DNA of 21,055 nt from Candidatus Enterousia avistercoris (GTDB lineage: Bacteria > Pseudomonadota > Alphaproteobacteria > Rs-D84), in NCBI GenBank assembly GCA_017694255.1, contig JADINC010000018.1, positions 1 to 21,055 on the forward strand. Reading direction: 5' to 3'. Under the pieces are notes generated by a model. The model was not told the DNA's origin. It was given only the letters and a program-made list of their open reading frames with translations, and did not search any database. Positions 1 through 7,493 of this stretch are shown here, in pieces (the stretch's first letter is position 1; each line of letters opens with the position of its first letter). The translations under genes and the position numbers were made by a program.

Positions 1-29
1 TCGCTCGGGCGCTTATGCGCCCTGTGCGT

Positions 30-151
30 ATCCTCGTATTTGTTCAAACTGCGCTAACGCTTGTTTTCACATACTCTTTATTCCCTCGGCTTACGCCTGC
101 GGGCATCCTCGTATTTGTTCAAACTGCGCTATCGCTTGTTTTCACATACTC
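30..151. repeat. 47-bp imperfect direct repeat, two copies, 75-bp period
   Basis: Positions 30-76 and 105-151 are the same 47 bases with one difference (a56 versus t131). The bases just before each copy are also similar and GC-rich, so the unit may be a tandem repeat of about 75 bp that begins before the window. An open frame runs through it but encodes the same peptide twice and looks like a by-product of the repeat. It lies in the gene-free stretch 1-344 downstream of ackA. Confidence 0.85.
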
Positions 152-155
152 GGAT

Positions 156-180
156 TCATTGCGAGTGAAACGAAGCAATC
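156..180. repeat. short interspersed palindromic repeat
   Basis: The sequence has inverted ends ATTGC / GCAAT (158-162 and 175-179) around a purine-rich centre. It resembles the dispersed repeats of Rickettsiales and other alphaproteobacteria that give peptides such as VKRSNPV in spurious frames. Family assignment is from memory of that pattern, not from a search. Confidence 0.5.
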
Positions 181-230
181 CAGTAAATAATAATGCTGTC
201 GCGAATGCGACACAAATACCTGCGGGGCAG

Positions 231-258
231 TGGATCCCGGCCTGCGCCGGGATGACGA
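231..258. repeat. GC-rich palindromic extragenic repeat (VIPAQAGIH type)
   Basis: Positions 234-241 (ATCCCGGC) and 246-253 (GCCGGGAT) form a perfect 8-bp stem with loop CTGC. Spurious translation in either direction gives the peptides VIPAQAGIH or WIPACAGMT. These are commonly seen in wrongly called ORFs of alphaproteobacterial genomes that carry this repeat in many copies. Two further GC-rich fragments ending in ggggtgaca follow at about 268-310. Confidence 0.75.
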
Positions 259-344
259 CAGATGGCGCGCGGGGTGACAAAATAAAAACACTCGGGCCGC
301 GGGGTGACACAGGGGAAAGTGACATGGGAATGTATCGCGTTATG

Positions 345-372
345 ACAAGAAAAAACGGGGCAAATGCCCCGT
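345..372 (-). terminator. rho-independent terminator of ackA
   Basis: Stem 355-361 / 366-372 (ACGGGGC / GCCCCGT) with loop aaat, followed on the minus strand by a run of T residues (354 down to 349). It lies immediately after the ackA stop codon. Confidence 0.85.
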
Positions 373-375
373 CCT

Positions 376-1617
376 TTATTTCGCGAACGAATAATCCATT
401 TCCAGATGATTTGGATTATATGTTCCGTTCATGATTGCCAGTGTATCTTCCACGATAACCAGTTCTTCGTTTGTTGCAATCATAAATATTTTCACGCGAC
501 TGTCAGGTGTGGAAATTTCCGCTTCATCCACGCCCTTGCGCGCCAGTGCGGCGGCATTCTTTTCGCGGTCCAGTTTTATCCCCAGTTCTTCCAGCCCGCT
601 GCAGAACTTTTCGCGTAAAAAGTCATCGTTTTCACCAACGCCCGCCGTAAATACCAGTGCATCCACATGTCCCAGTTCCGCCATAAATGCACCGATGTAT
701 TTTTTGACGTTGTGGGCCTCCATCTCTATGGCCAGGCGACATTTATCATTTGTTTCGCGGTTTTGTTCCACATCGCGCCGGTCGGCAAAACATTCGGTCA
801 GCCCCATTAATCCAGAATCCTTGCTTAAGTGTTTTTGCATTTGATCCGGACTCAGGTTCAATCGCTGCATCACGTACAATACAACGCCTGGATCCAAATC
901 ACCCGGACGCGTACCCATGGTCAGCCCCGCCAGTGGAGTCATACCCAACGAAGTATCCACCGACACACCGCCGCGGATTGCCGTTGCCGATGCACCCGAT
1001 CCGATGTGCAGGGTAATCAGGTTGCATTCATTTGCAGGCTTGCCCAGCATTTTTGCGGCGCGTTTTGATACATACAGATGCGATGTCCCGTGGAACCCGT
1101 ATCTGCGGACCCCCAGTTCAGTATACCATGCATTCGGCACGGCATAGCGATATGCGTAATCTGGCATAGTCTGGTGGAATGCGGTATCAAATACGGCGAC
1201 CTGGCGCGCGTTTGGCAGTAATTGTTTCGCCGTTACAATCCCCATCAATGCGGGCGGATTATGCAGTGGCGCAATTGATGACAGTTCTTCGATAGTGCGC
1301 ATAACTTCGTCTGTGATTTCAACGGACGATGCAAATTTATCACCGCCCATAACGACACGATGTCCAACGCCACCGATTTCATTCATGTCAACAGATGCCT
1401 CGCGCAGCATGAACAGAACGACATTTAATGCCTCGTTATGATTTTTCATTTCTGTTTCTTTGCGCGTTTTTGTGCCGTCGGGGTATTTTTGCGTCACAAA
1501 AGAATCCGGCAATCCGATTTTTTCGACATTGCCGCCAACGACGTATTTTTTTGTATCTGCATCAAAAACCTGGTATTTCAGGGATGAAGAACCACAATTC
1601 AAAGCAAGTATGTACAT
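376..1617 (-). CDS. ackA: acetate kinase
   Basis: Acetate kinase interconverts acetyl phosphate plus ADP with acetate plus ATP in the cytoplasm, the substrate-level phosphorylation step of the Pta-AckA pathway. The 413 residues match the usual family length of about 400. Visible landmarks are the N-terminal phosphate-binding NCGSSSLKY (7-15), GHRVVMGG (85-92), VFDTAFH with D144, GFHGTSH (174-180), the second phosphate loop at 204-210, and MGTRPGDLDPG with R237. One oddity is that the normally conserved HLGNGAS loop reads HIGSGAS here, so the Asn is replaced by Ser207. The start at 1617 has an AAAAGGA ribosome binding site and a good promoter upstream. The phosphotransacetylase gene pta, often its operon partner, is not adjacent. 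The gene is apparently transcribed alone. Confidence 0.96.
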   Translation of the reverse strand: MYILALNCGSSSLKYQVFDADTKKYVVGGNVEKIGLPDSFVTQKYPDGTKTRKETEMKNHNEALNVVLFMLREASVDMNEIGGVGHRVVMGGDKFASSVEITDEVMRTIEELSSIAPLHNPPALMGIVTAKQLLPNARQVAVFDTAFHQTMPDYAYRYAVPNAWYTELGVRRYGFHGTSHLYVSKRAAKMLGKPANECNLITLHIGSGASATAIRGGVSVDTSLGMTPLAGLTMGTRPGDLDPGVVLYVMQRLNLSPDQMQKHLSKDSGLMGLTECFADRRDVEQNRETNDKCRLAIEMEAHNVKKYIGAFMAELGHVDALVFTAGVGENDDFLREKFCSGLEELGIKLDREKNAAALARKGVDEAEISTPDSRVKIFMIATNEELVIVEDTLAIMNGTYNPNHLEMDYSFAK

Positions 1618-1642
1618 GTTAATTCCTTTTTTCTATGCGCCC

Positions 1643-1671
1643 AGCATAGCAAATGAAATTACGTGTTTCAA
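1643..1671 (-). promoter_or_regulatory. sigma70-type promoter of ackA
   Basis: On the minus strand there is TTGAAA (1666-1671), a 17-bp spacer, and TATGCT (1643-1648). The predicted start is near 1636, leaving a short leader with an AAAAGGA site before ATG at 1617. It overlaps the 3' end of the upstream gene, which ends at 1668. Confidence 0.65.
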
Positions 1672-2249
1672 CAGTAAACTCGGAATAAAATGCGCCAGCG
1701 TTCGTTTGTGATTTGCGTCTGGACGCCAGTGTCCCGATGTGCAACCCAGAATGCGTTGCCCCCAGTTAACATTTTAACATGCAACCCCATATTATCAGAA
1801 AATGTATTTGGGGTCGGTGCGCCATAATCATTAATGCCAAACGCAGATACATATTCACCAATATTGTACCCAGATTCCGGTGTTTGGCATACCAAGAATA
1901 CCCTGACAAATTGTGCCGATTTATCGGTGTCAAAAATATATTCTGTGCCGGCGCCCGATGGAATGTTTAACGGTGTGCTGTCCATAACCGTGAACGGGGC
2001 GGGGCAATATTGCGCAAACAAATTTTGCCAAAATTCTGCCGGGACATCTGATATATCAAAATCCCCGTCGCCACCTGTGCCGCCACCACTGACCGCATCT
2101 GCACGCGCCAACGTAAACCCGCCCAATGTTTCGCCATCATGCACACGCAGTGTTTTTGCGTCTGTATCAAATGTTATTTCACCCGCCATGCCGGTAAAGT
2201 TATCATTTTGCGCGGTTGTGCCGCGTCTGATTTGTAATACTCTTGCCAT
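1668..2249 (-). CDS. phage tail-fibre-like protein with N-terminal RRGTT/HDG domain
   Basis: The 193 residues begin MARVLQIRRGTTAQNDNF, and residues 1-50 continue with the pattern AGEITFDTDAKTLRVHDGETLGG. This pattern is typical of the N-terminal domain of phage tail fibre or receptor-binding proteins (the Mtd-N / tail-fibre repeat type). A Gly/Asp-rich linker follows (about 55-68), then a C-terminal part of about 120 residues that I do not recognise, which could be a beta-rich receptor-binding tip. The frame is open upstream to 2366, but the start at 2249 is preferred because AAAGGA precedes it and homology starts there. No capsid, tail-tube or terminase genes are adjacent, so it may be a domesticated or orphan gene. 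Its neighbour upstream is a large unknown coiled-coil protein. Family call is from motif recognition; function is inference. Confidence 0.7.
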   Translation of the reverse strand: MARVLQIRRGTTAQNDNFTGMAGEITFDTDAKTLRVHDGETLGGFTLARADAVSGGGTGGDGDFDISDVPAEFWQNLFAQYCPAPFTVMDSTPLNIPSGAGTEYIFDTDKSAQFVRVFLVCQTPESGYNIGEYVSAFGINDYGAPTPNTFSDNMGLHVKMLTGGNAFWVAHRDTGVQTQITNERWRILFRVYC

Positions 2250-2280
2250 TATAAAAATCCTTTGTTGTTTGGGAAACAGT

Positions 2281-2319
2281 ATGTTTAGAAAAATAAAAAC
2301 ACCGCCATTGGTGGCGGTG
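2281..2319 (-). terminator. rho-independent terminator after the 847-residue gene
   Basis: Stem 2300-2307 / 2312-2319 (CACCGCCA / TGGCGGTG) with a ttgg loop, followed on the minus strand by a T-rich run (2299 down to about 2288). It sits between the 847-residue gene and the tail-fibre-like gene. Confidence 0.8.
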
Positions 2320-2333
2320 AATTCACGTGTACG

Positions 2334-2362
2334 ATTATACCAAAAAATCAGATAAAAATCAA
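2334..2362 (-). promoter_or_regulatory. candidate promoter upstream of the terminator hairpin
   Basis: On the minus strand there is TTGATT (2357-2362), a 17-bp spacer, and TATAAT (2334-2339), overlapping the stop codon of the 847-residue gene. A transcript from it would start near 2327 and meet the hairpin at 2300-2319 before reaching the gene at 2249. The terminator could therefore act as an attenuator, or this may be a chance match. Confidence 0.45.
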
Positions 2363-4902
2363 GCAACCATTGAATAATTGTCCAAGTATTTTTGGAATAA
2401 AATATTCTTATGCATATCTTGTTTTGGACGTCCAGTGGTTGGGTCTATGATCAGTGCACCACTGGCGTCTCGCATGTTTTCCATCTTATCGAACCTGCCT
2501 TGCTTTTTCTTGGCACTGCCGGGCATCCATGAATAGAATTTACCCGTGTGTGAATCGCGCCCGGTTTCCAGCATATCCCAATACGCCATTAATTCTTTAT
2601 ATTTATCTTGGTGATCTTTGTCCCAATTCTTAACCGTGTCATTGCGTTTTTTAATGCTTTCGTCCAATTCCTTGATGCGCGCGGTTGCATTATCAAAATC
2701 ATTAATATTCGTATTTAAATCATCAACATTGCTTTGCGCGGCATTATAAATATTTTGTGCATTTTGCATATCTGTTTGGTATTGGGCTATGTTTGCACGT
2801 GCGTTTGCCAAATCCGCTGCTGGGATTTGGGCGCGTTTCTGCGTTGTTGTTTGGATTTCGGCATTATTTTGCTGAATTTGTTGTTCCGCCTGCATACGCT
2901 GCATCATCAGACTATTGGCCAGTGCGTTTGCTGTTGCATCCGGCATGCCCGCAAATGTTTGCGGGTTATTCAGCTGTGCATCAATTGCTGTAATGGCATT
3001 ATTCAATGCGAAATTAGCATTTTGCAGCCTTGTTAAATCAGCTGCATATTGACTATCTTGGTCAATTAAATCCTGGGCGTCGTCATGCTGTTTCTGTGCA
3101 GCGTTAAACACGTTTTGTTTTTGTTCAGCATCCGTTTTTAAATTTTGTAAATCTGTTCTTTTCTGATCGATATTCCCCGCATTAATACCGGCGGCGTCCA
3201 GGGTAGACAACGTGCTTTCAAACGGCGCCTTTTTGGCCGTGTCCGTGGCATTTTCTGTGGTTCTGCGCGTCTCGGCGGCGGTGCGTGCGGCATCGTTTTG
3301 CGCCACCCATGCGTCATGCGCTTTTTTCATGCGCCCGGTTTTACCGTTAAACTTACTGCCGTTCAGGCGAATTGCATTCCCGATACCTGTTATTGCATAA
3401 CCCGCGGTCAAGAACGCAAATCGCACCGTTTTATCCATGGCATTGGTGACAAATTTAACACCCTCGTTTTTATTCCATGATAAACCACCATCCGAAAATA
3501 TTGTGAATAAATTCTTGTCCGCGCGCAGGGTGTCCATAATTTTGCTGGTGGTGTATCCGTATTTGACAACGGACAAAACCTCCATCGCGGTTTTGGCTTC
3601 ATCTATTTTATTATCGCGTACCGCGTTCAGAATCAGTTCGGATACTAACGCCCGCATTTGTCCCCCATTTTTCAGTGCGCCAGCGAACGCCTTGGGCATG
3701 GTGTTTTTCAAATCGCCCAGTGTTTTTTCCATCCATTCAAAATGTTCAACTGCGCGTGGCGATTTATACATTAAATTCTTTTTTATATCGCCCGCACTGT
3801 CCATTAATTTCCCCAGCCCATCGGTTGGGTTAAATTTCGCGCCGGTCAATGCCTTGAATATCAATTTCGCAGAATTAGAAAAATATACCCGATCGCCCGT
3901 CAGTTTTGTATATTTATCCATATAATCAGACCACGTGTCCGATACATTTTCTTTTAAATGTTGCCACGGGGTTAATTCGTCATCGCGTTTTGGCGGGACG
4001 TAATCCTTGCTGTCTTTGTTGGCATAGTCCACATTGCCGTTTGCCGCGTCCAGTTGCGTGGATATTTTCCCCTTGTCATATTGTTTAAATACATCATATA
4101 CCTTGGATTCCGTGGCCAACGTATTCAAGAAATCTTTATAATTACGCTTAAAGTAATCCAGCTTTGCGGGATCCACCGCGCCAGTGTCAAATCCCTTTTC
4201 TACATTGGAAAAATCCGGCACGGTTGCGCCAGGTGCCATCCCCAGTGAATCGCGAAAATCGGCCTGGTTGCCATAAAAGTTTATATATTGTGCAACTGTT
4301 TTAACCTTGTCCTGGAACGCCGGGTCGGTATTATACTTTTTCGATTTTATTCCTGAAATCAAATCAGAATACGAAAAATCAGAATCAGTCAGTCCCCATT
4401 GCTTAAAATAAATTTCCAGACTGTTTTTATAGTTTTCCAAGAATTGCTTAAACACACCCTGAATCAGTGGTTCGGCGGTTATCGGGTCCGCAACCGAATT
4501 TGAAAACAGATGGGTGGATGGATTGCCGAAATGTTCGTTTAAAAAGCTGGTTGCCTTGGCATTATCTTTGAACGAGTCTGCATTCGCCGACATTTTGCGG
4601 AACGCGTCTTGGAACGCCTTGAACAACTTCTCCCATTCATCATCGGTCATTGTCATGTTGCCGGTGGTGTCGTCTGGGTGTGGGGTGGTGCCCGGGGCTG
4701 CAGAATACGGCATTGTGTTTTCAACCAGTTTGCCGTCCGCATCCGTGTGCATCAGTTTCTTTTTCCAATCCTTCATATTGCCACGGAAATCATCGGATTT
4801 GGCATATGCGTCGAATTGGGCGCGCACAACCGCCGGCATAGTATTAAAACGCCGCTGCATATAATACTGCAATAAAAAATCGCCCATTTTTACATCTGCC
4901 AT
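2359..4902 (-). CDS. large coiled-coil protein of unknown function
   Basis: I do not recognise this 847-residue protein. Residues 1-490 are charged and helix-rich without Cys clusters or recognisable catalytic motifs. There is a single moderately hydrophobic, Gly/Ala-rich stretch at about 493-512 that could be one membrane or buried helix. Residues about 535-750 are dominated by Ala, Gln, Asn, Asp and Lys with heptad-like spacing, strongly suggesting a long coiled coil. The C-terminal 80 residues are basic (GSAKKKQGRFDKM). There is no signal peptide. The start at 4902 has an AAGGGG site and a good promoter. The downstream neighbour has a phage tail-fibre-type N-terminus, so a structural or virion-derived role is possible but unproven. 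Codon use resembles the surrounding chromosome rather than the AT-rich island at 10.3-16.8 kb. Confidence 0.85.
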   Translation of the reverse strand: MADVKMGDFLLQYYMQRRFNTMPAVVRAQFDAYAKSDDFRGNMKDWKKKLMHTDADGKLVENTMPYSAAPGTTPHPDDTTGNMTMTDDEWEKLFKAFQDAFRKMSANADSFKDNAKATSFLNEHFGNPSTHLFSNSVADPITAEPLIQGVFKQFLENYKNSLEIYFKQWGLTDSDFSYSDLISGIKSKKYNTDPAFQDKVKTVAQYINFYGNQADFRDSLGMAPGATVPDFSNVEKGFDTGAVDPAKLDYFKRNYKDFLNTLATESKVYDVFKQYDKGKISTQLDAANGNVDYANKDSKDYVPPKRDDELTPWQHLKENVSDTWSDYMDKYTKLTGDRVYFSNSAKLIFKALTGAKFNPTDGLGKLMDSAGDIKKNLMYKSPRAVEHFEWMEKTLGDLKNTMPKAFAGALKNGGQMRALVSELILNAVRDNKIDEAKTAMEVLSVVKYGYTTSKIMDTLRADKNLFTIFSDGGLSWNKNEGVKFVTNAMDKTVRFAFLTAGYAITGIGNAIRLNGSKFNGKTGRMKKAHDAWVAQNDAARTAAETRRTTENATDTAKKAPFESTLSTLDAAGINAGNIDQKRTDLQNLKTDAEQKQNVFNAAQKQHDDAQDLIDQDSQYAADLTRLQNANFALNNAITAIDAQLNNPQTFAGMPDATANALANSLMMQRMQAEQQIQQNNAEIQTTTQKRAQIPAADLANARANIAQYQTDMQNAQNIYNAAQSNVDDLNTNINDFDNATARIKELDESIKKRNDTVKNWDKDHQDKYKELMAYWDMLETGRDSHTGKFYSWMPGSAKKKQGRFDKMENMRDASGALIIDPTTGRPKQDMHKNILFQKYLDNYSMVA

Positions 4903-4923
4903 TCAAGACCCCTTTATCAGTTA

Positions 4924-4951
4924 ATTATAGCATTTTTTGACAATTTTTCAA
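4924..4951 (-). promoter_or_regulatory. promoter of the 847-residue gene
   Basis: On the minus strand there is TTGAAA (4946-4951), a 16-bp spacer, and extended -10 TGCTATAAT (TATAAT at 4924-4929). It is followed by an AAGGGG ribosome binding site and ATG at 4902. A TATAAT on the plus strand at 4984-4989 probably serves the divergent MFS gene. Confidence 0.65.
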
Positions 4952-5014
4952 TGTTTTCAGTACCAAAATGCGCATCAATAGGATATAATCCACACTGTTA
5001 TCGGGGGGTGGGGC

Positions 5015-6247
5015 ATGACGCGAAATTCATCATTGCGGCAATTTTTGCATAACGTATATGGATATGCATTTTTTAATAAATTGATATTGTTAACACCGGT
5101 CTATGCGGTGTTTATGCAGTCGCATGGATTAACAGATATCCAGCTGGCGTTAATGTTTGTTATATTATCTGCGGGTACATTTTTAATGCAAATTCCCGCC
5201 ACATGGACGACAAACAAAATAGGGGTTAAACCTGCAATCATCCTGGGCCAGGTATTAAAGGCCGCTGCATTTGTTCTGTGGTATTTTTGGCCAACATTTG
5301 CGGGCTTTGCAATTGGTATGTTTTTATGGGGTATTGAATGGGCATTTTTCAATGTTGCATTCGAAGGACTGGTATACGACGAACTGCGCGCCCGCCGACA
5401 CAGCCGCATGTATGCGCGCGTTCTGGGGGTGCGCTATAATGTCCAGGCGGTTGGGACGGCGCTGTCGGCGTTTGGGTCATTGCTGATGTTTGCCGGGTAT
5501 GGGTGGATAACGGTGGCGTCGCTGGTGGCATTGGGGGCATCGGTTATATGTATATTGCGAATGAAACTGCGCACAAAGCCAAATAAACAACAAAAAATAA
5601 AAAATACTAATTTTATAAAGTTATTTAAAACGGGCGTGCGTATTTGTGGCCGTACCCCGTGTATATTACTGATGTTGTTATTAAGTTTGTTCGTGGCGAA
5701 TATCGCGTATTTGGACGATTACCTTAGTCCCATTGGAATGGAAATCGGCCTGTCGGTTGAATTTGTCGGCCTGGTCCAGTTTTTTATTCTGGGGTGCGCC
5801 GTTCTGGGCCAGACATTTGCATACCGTTTTACCCGCGTTCGTGATTGGATTTTATATGCGTCTATATGCCTGGCGGGGGCGATGTTTGTGGTGTTTGCGC
5901 TGGATTATTCGTTGCGCGGGTTGTGGGCGCTGGGGGTGGCGTACGTGCTGTTCAGTGGCATAAATATATTACTGTATTCCCGGTTCCAAGATTTCTTGCC
6001 GCCGCGGTATCGTTCGGTTATTTTATCGCTGTACAGTATTGGGGATAACATGGTCTATATCGGGACGTGCCTGGTAATCGGCCTGGGCGGTATGTTGGGC
6101 AGTTGGCGTTACAGTGTGATGATTTTAGGAATGATATTGGTTGGTGTTGGACTGTGGGCGTTGCTGTTTATTCGTAATCGGTGCGAAGTTGTTGATGCCC
6201 CCGGACGAAATGGCGTGAAAACCGCGCCACCACGGTTAAAGGCATAG
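5015..6247 (+). CDS. MFS-family transporter
   Basis: The 410 residues consist mostly of hydrophobic segments and fit the 12-helix major facilitator fold of the inner membrane. The two six-helix halves are separated by a basic, low-complexity cytoplasmic loop around residues 185-205 (lysine- and asparagine-rich, KTKPNKQQKIKNT). The cytoplasmic loop between helices 2 and 3 (TNKIGVKPAI) is a degenerate form of the MFS motif A. The substrate cannot be deduced, although the overall style resembles putative efflux or metabolite MFS proteins. The start at 5015 follows a G-rich ribosome binding region, with TATAAT at 4984-4989. The gene is divergent from the 847-residue gene and is followed after 43 bp by a gene on the same strand that appears to have its own -10 box. 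Confidence 0.88.
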   Translation: MTRNSSLRQFLHNVYGYAFFNKLILLTPVYAVFMQSHGLTDIQLALMFVILSAGTFLMQIPATWTTNKIGVKPAIILGQVLKAAAFVLWYFWPTFAGFAIGMFLWGIEWAFFNVAFEGLVYDELRARRHSRMYARVLGVRYNVQAVGTALSAFGSLLMFAGYGWITVASLVALGASVICILRMKLRTKPNKQQKIKNTNFIKLFKTGVRICGRTPCILLMLLLSLFVANIAYLDDYLSPIGMEIGLSVEFVGLVQFFILGCAVLGQTFAYRFTRVRDWILYASICLAGAMFVVFALDYSLRGLWALGVAYVLFSGINILLYSRFQDFLPPRYRSVILSLYSIGDNMVYIGTCLVIGLGGMLGSWRYSVMILGMILVGVGLWALLFIRNRCEVVDAPGRNGVKTAPPRLKA

Positions 6248-6278
6248 GTTCCTGTACATTTATTTCACGATGTTCGTG

Positions 6279-6284
6279 TAAAAT
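6279..6284 (+). promoter_or_regulatory. -10 box placed 6 nt before ATG (possible leaderless start)
   Basis: TAAAAT at 6279-6284 is followed by exactly six bases and then ATG at 6291, so transcription would begin at or next to the start codon. No ribosome binding site is present (gcagac precedes the ATG). The -35 region is weak. The same spacing recurs before ligA and era. Confidence 0.45.
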
Positions 6285-6290
6285 GCAGAC

Positions 6291-6971
6291 ATGAAATTCA
6301 GTCTGCGCGATTTTTTATTAAAAACAATTCCGTATATATTGTCGATTGCGGGTGGATTGACACTGTTCATCATAACCAAAGACGATGTTCATGACCCAAA
6401 TGTTACCGACTTGATAAATAATATTGCGGCATCATTGCTGTCGATACCGTTGGTGTTCTTGCTGTATGATTATACGAACTATCGTGTGTCTAAACAGTTG
6501 AAAAAGACCCTGACGGACAGCGTTGGCGACAAAATCAATGTTATATTGCTGCGCGTGGTGATTGTTATTCGTGGCATTATCGGCATGCGAAAAAAACTGA
6601 CATTTATGACGTTGAATAATATGAGTGATATCAGCATATCGCGTATATCGTCGCGATTAAAAATTACACCATTGGCGTTATCTGAACTGCACGGTTTGCA
6701 TGACCAGTTATACGATTTTATTTACCATGGCGCGAATACAAATGTTCTGTCCGTGGACCAGATTCAATCTTTGTCTGGATTGCTGCACGAAATATCCCAG
6801 TTGATAAATGAACACGAATTTCGTCGCAATCGTCGTATTGCCGCCAAATATATAAAAAACATAATGGGGCACATCGCAGATTGGATGGATTCAGATGCAT
6901 TTGCATCATTGCATTTTGATGAATTACTTGGCACCGCCCAGTTAAATGGCACGGTCAATTCGCGACATTAA
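6291..6971 (+). CDS. small membrane protein of unknown function
   Basis: This 226-residue protein has two predicted membrane helices near the N-terminus (about 12-27 and 46-60, the latter reading LLSIPLVFLLYDY). A cytoplasmic, mostly helical domain of about 160 residues with several Arg/His-rich stretches follows. I recognise no enzymatic motif. A further hydrophobic stretch at about 84-97 (VILLRVVIVIRGII) contains two Arg residues and is more likely amphipathic than membrane-spanning. It lies 43 bp downstream of the MFS gene on the same strand but has its own -10 box and is followed by a terminator at 6981-7010. A structural link with the transporter is possible but not shown. Confidence 0.8.
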   Translation: MKFSLRDFLLKTIPYILSIAGGLTLFIITKDDVHDPNVTDLINNIAASLLSIPLVFLLYDYTNYRVSKQLKKTLTDSVGDKINVILLRVVIVIRGIIGMRKKLTFMTLNNMSDISISRISSRLKITPLALSELHGLHDQLYDFIYHGANTNVLSVDQIQSLSGLLHEISQLINEHEFRRNRRIAAKYIKNIMGHIADWMDSDAFASLHFDELLGTAQLNGTVNSRH

Positions 6972-6980
6972 CAATACACC

Positions 6981-7010
6981 CACACCAGAATAATCCAGGT
7001 GTGTTTTATT
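6981..7010 (+). terminator. terminator after the small membrane protein
   Basis: Stem CACACC (6981-6986) / GGTGTG (6998-7003) with an 11-base loop, followed by ttttatt. Confidence 0.6.
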
Positions 7011-7074
7011 GTGTCAAATTGTGCAAAAATATGACATAAAACGCAAAGTTTTTGCGATTGGGTTAAAGCGCCCA

Positions 7075-7101
7075 AAAACAAAAAACCGCTATAATCAGCG
7101 G
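7075..7101 (-). terminator. terminator downstream of the duplicated tRNA-Lys tail
   Basis: Stem CCGCT (7086-7090) / AGCGG (7097-7101) on the plus strand. Reading minus, it is followed by a T-rich run (7085 down to 7075). It lies just after the second tRNA-Lys 3' end (7108-7125) and may be the original tRNA-Lys terminator. Confidence 0.65.
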
Positions 7102-7107
7102 CTTATC

Positions 7108-7125
7108 TTGGTGGGGACACAGGGA
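7108..7125 (-). repeat. displaced copy of the tRNA-Lys 3' end (possible attachment-site scar)
   Basis: These 18 bases are identical to 7280-7297, the 3' end of tRNA-Lys: the T-arm 3' side, the acceptor strand, CCA and one more base. The copies are direct repeats 172 bp apart. The degenerate T-stem (AGGG next to TCCCT) remains beside the copy, but the T-loop is deleted. The roughly 120 bases between are GC-rich and contain GTTCGA at about 7211-7216 and several potential stems. This is what integration at a tRNA 3' end followed by near-complete loss of the element would leave. A decayed tandem tRNA is the alternative. Confidence 0.6.
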
Positions 7126-7244
7126 TTCCCTCACACGGCGCTGGCGCGCCGGCTGTGGGGCACCCGTGACGATTTGACTGCGTTACACTGGTCAAATCTA
7201 CTTGGTGTCGAACCCTGGGGCATGGTTCTCGTCCGCTTTGCCCA

Positions 7245-7273
7245 GACCAAAAAATAAAACCGCATTGCGGTTT
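7245..7273 (-). terminator. terminator of tRNA-Lys
   Basis: AAACCGC (7257-7263) / GCGGTTT (7267-7273) forms a stem with loop att. On the minus strand it is followed by a T-rich tract. It lies 8 bp after the tRNA-Lys CCA end. Confidence 0.7.
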
Positions 7274-7280
7274 ATATTTT

Positions 7281-7356
7281 TGGTGGGGACACAGGGACTC
7301 GAACCCTGGACCCAATGATTAAAAGTCATTTGCTCTACCAACTGAGCTATGTCCCC
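7281..7356 (-). tRNA. tRNA-Lys(TTT)
   Basis: The minus strand reads a full cloverleaf: acceptor GGGGACA (7350-7356) pairing with TGTCCCC (7285-7291), discriminator A at 7284, and encoded CCA at 7281-7283. The D-arm is AGCTCAGTTGGTAGAGC, the anticodon loop is CTTTTAA with anticodon TTT, and the T-loop is GTTCGAG. A terminator follows at 7245-7273. Confidence 0.97.
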
Positions 7357-7493
7357 AAAACTGAACTGGAATGACAACCCGGGGTCATCATTTCCAAAGT
7401 TCGGCGCTAATTTTGACATATAAAAAACAAAAAATCAAGAAAAAATGCCATAAAGTCTATTTTTTTTGTTATTTTTTTGATTGACTGTCGTGT

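Noticed and set aside
15..434. 139-residue open frame
   Set aside because: It translates the intergenic repeats (the same peptide twice, then WIPACAGMT) and runs into the ackA terminator.
7110..7250. Two-piece tmRNA (ssrA) or an extra complete tRNA
   Set aside because: No tag reading frame or full cloverleaf can be drawn. Only the tRNA-Lys 3' end and a GTTCGA match are present.
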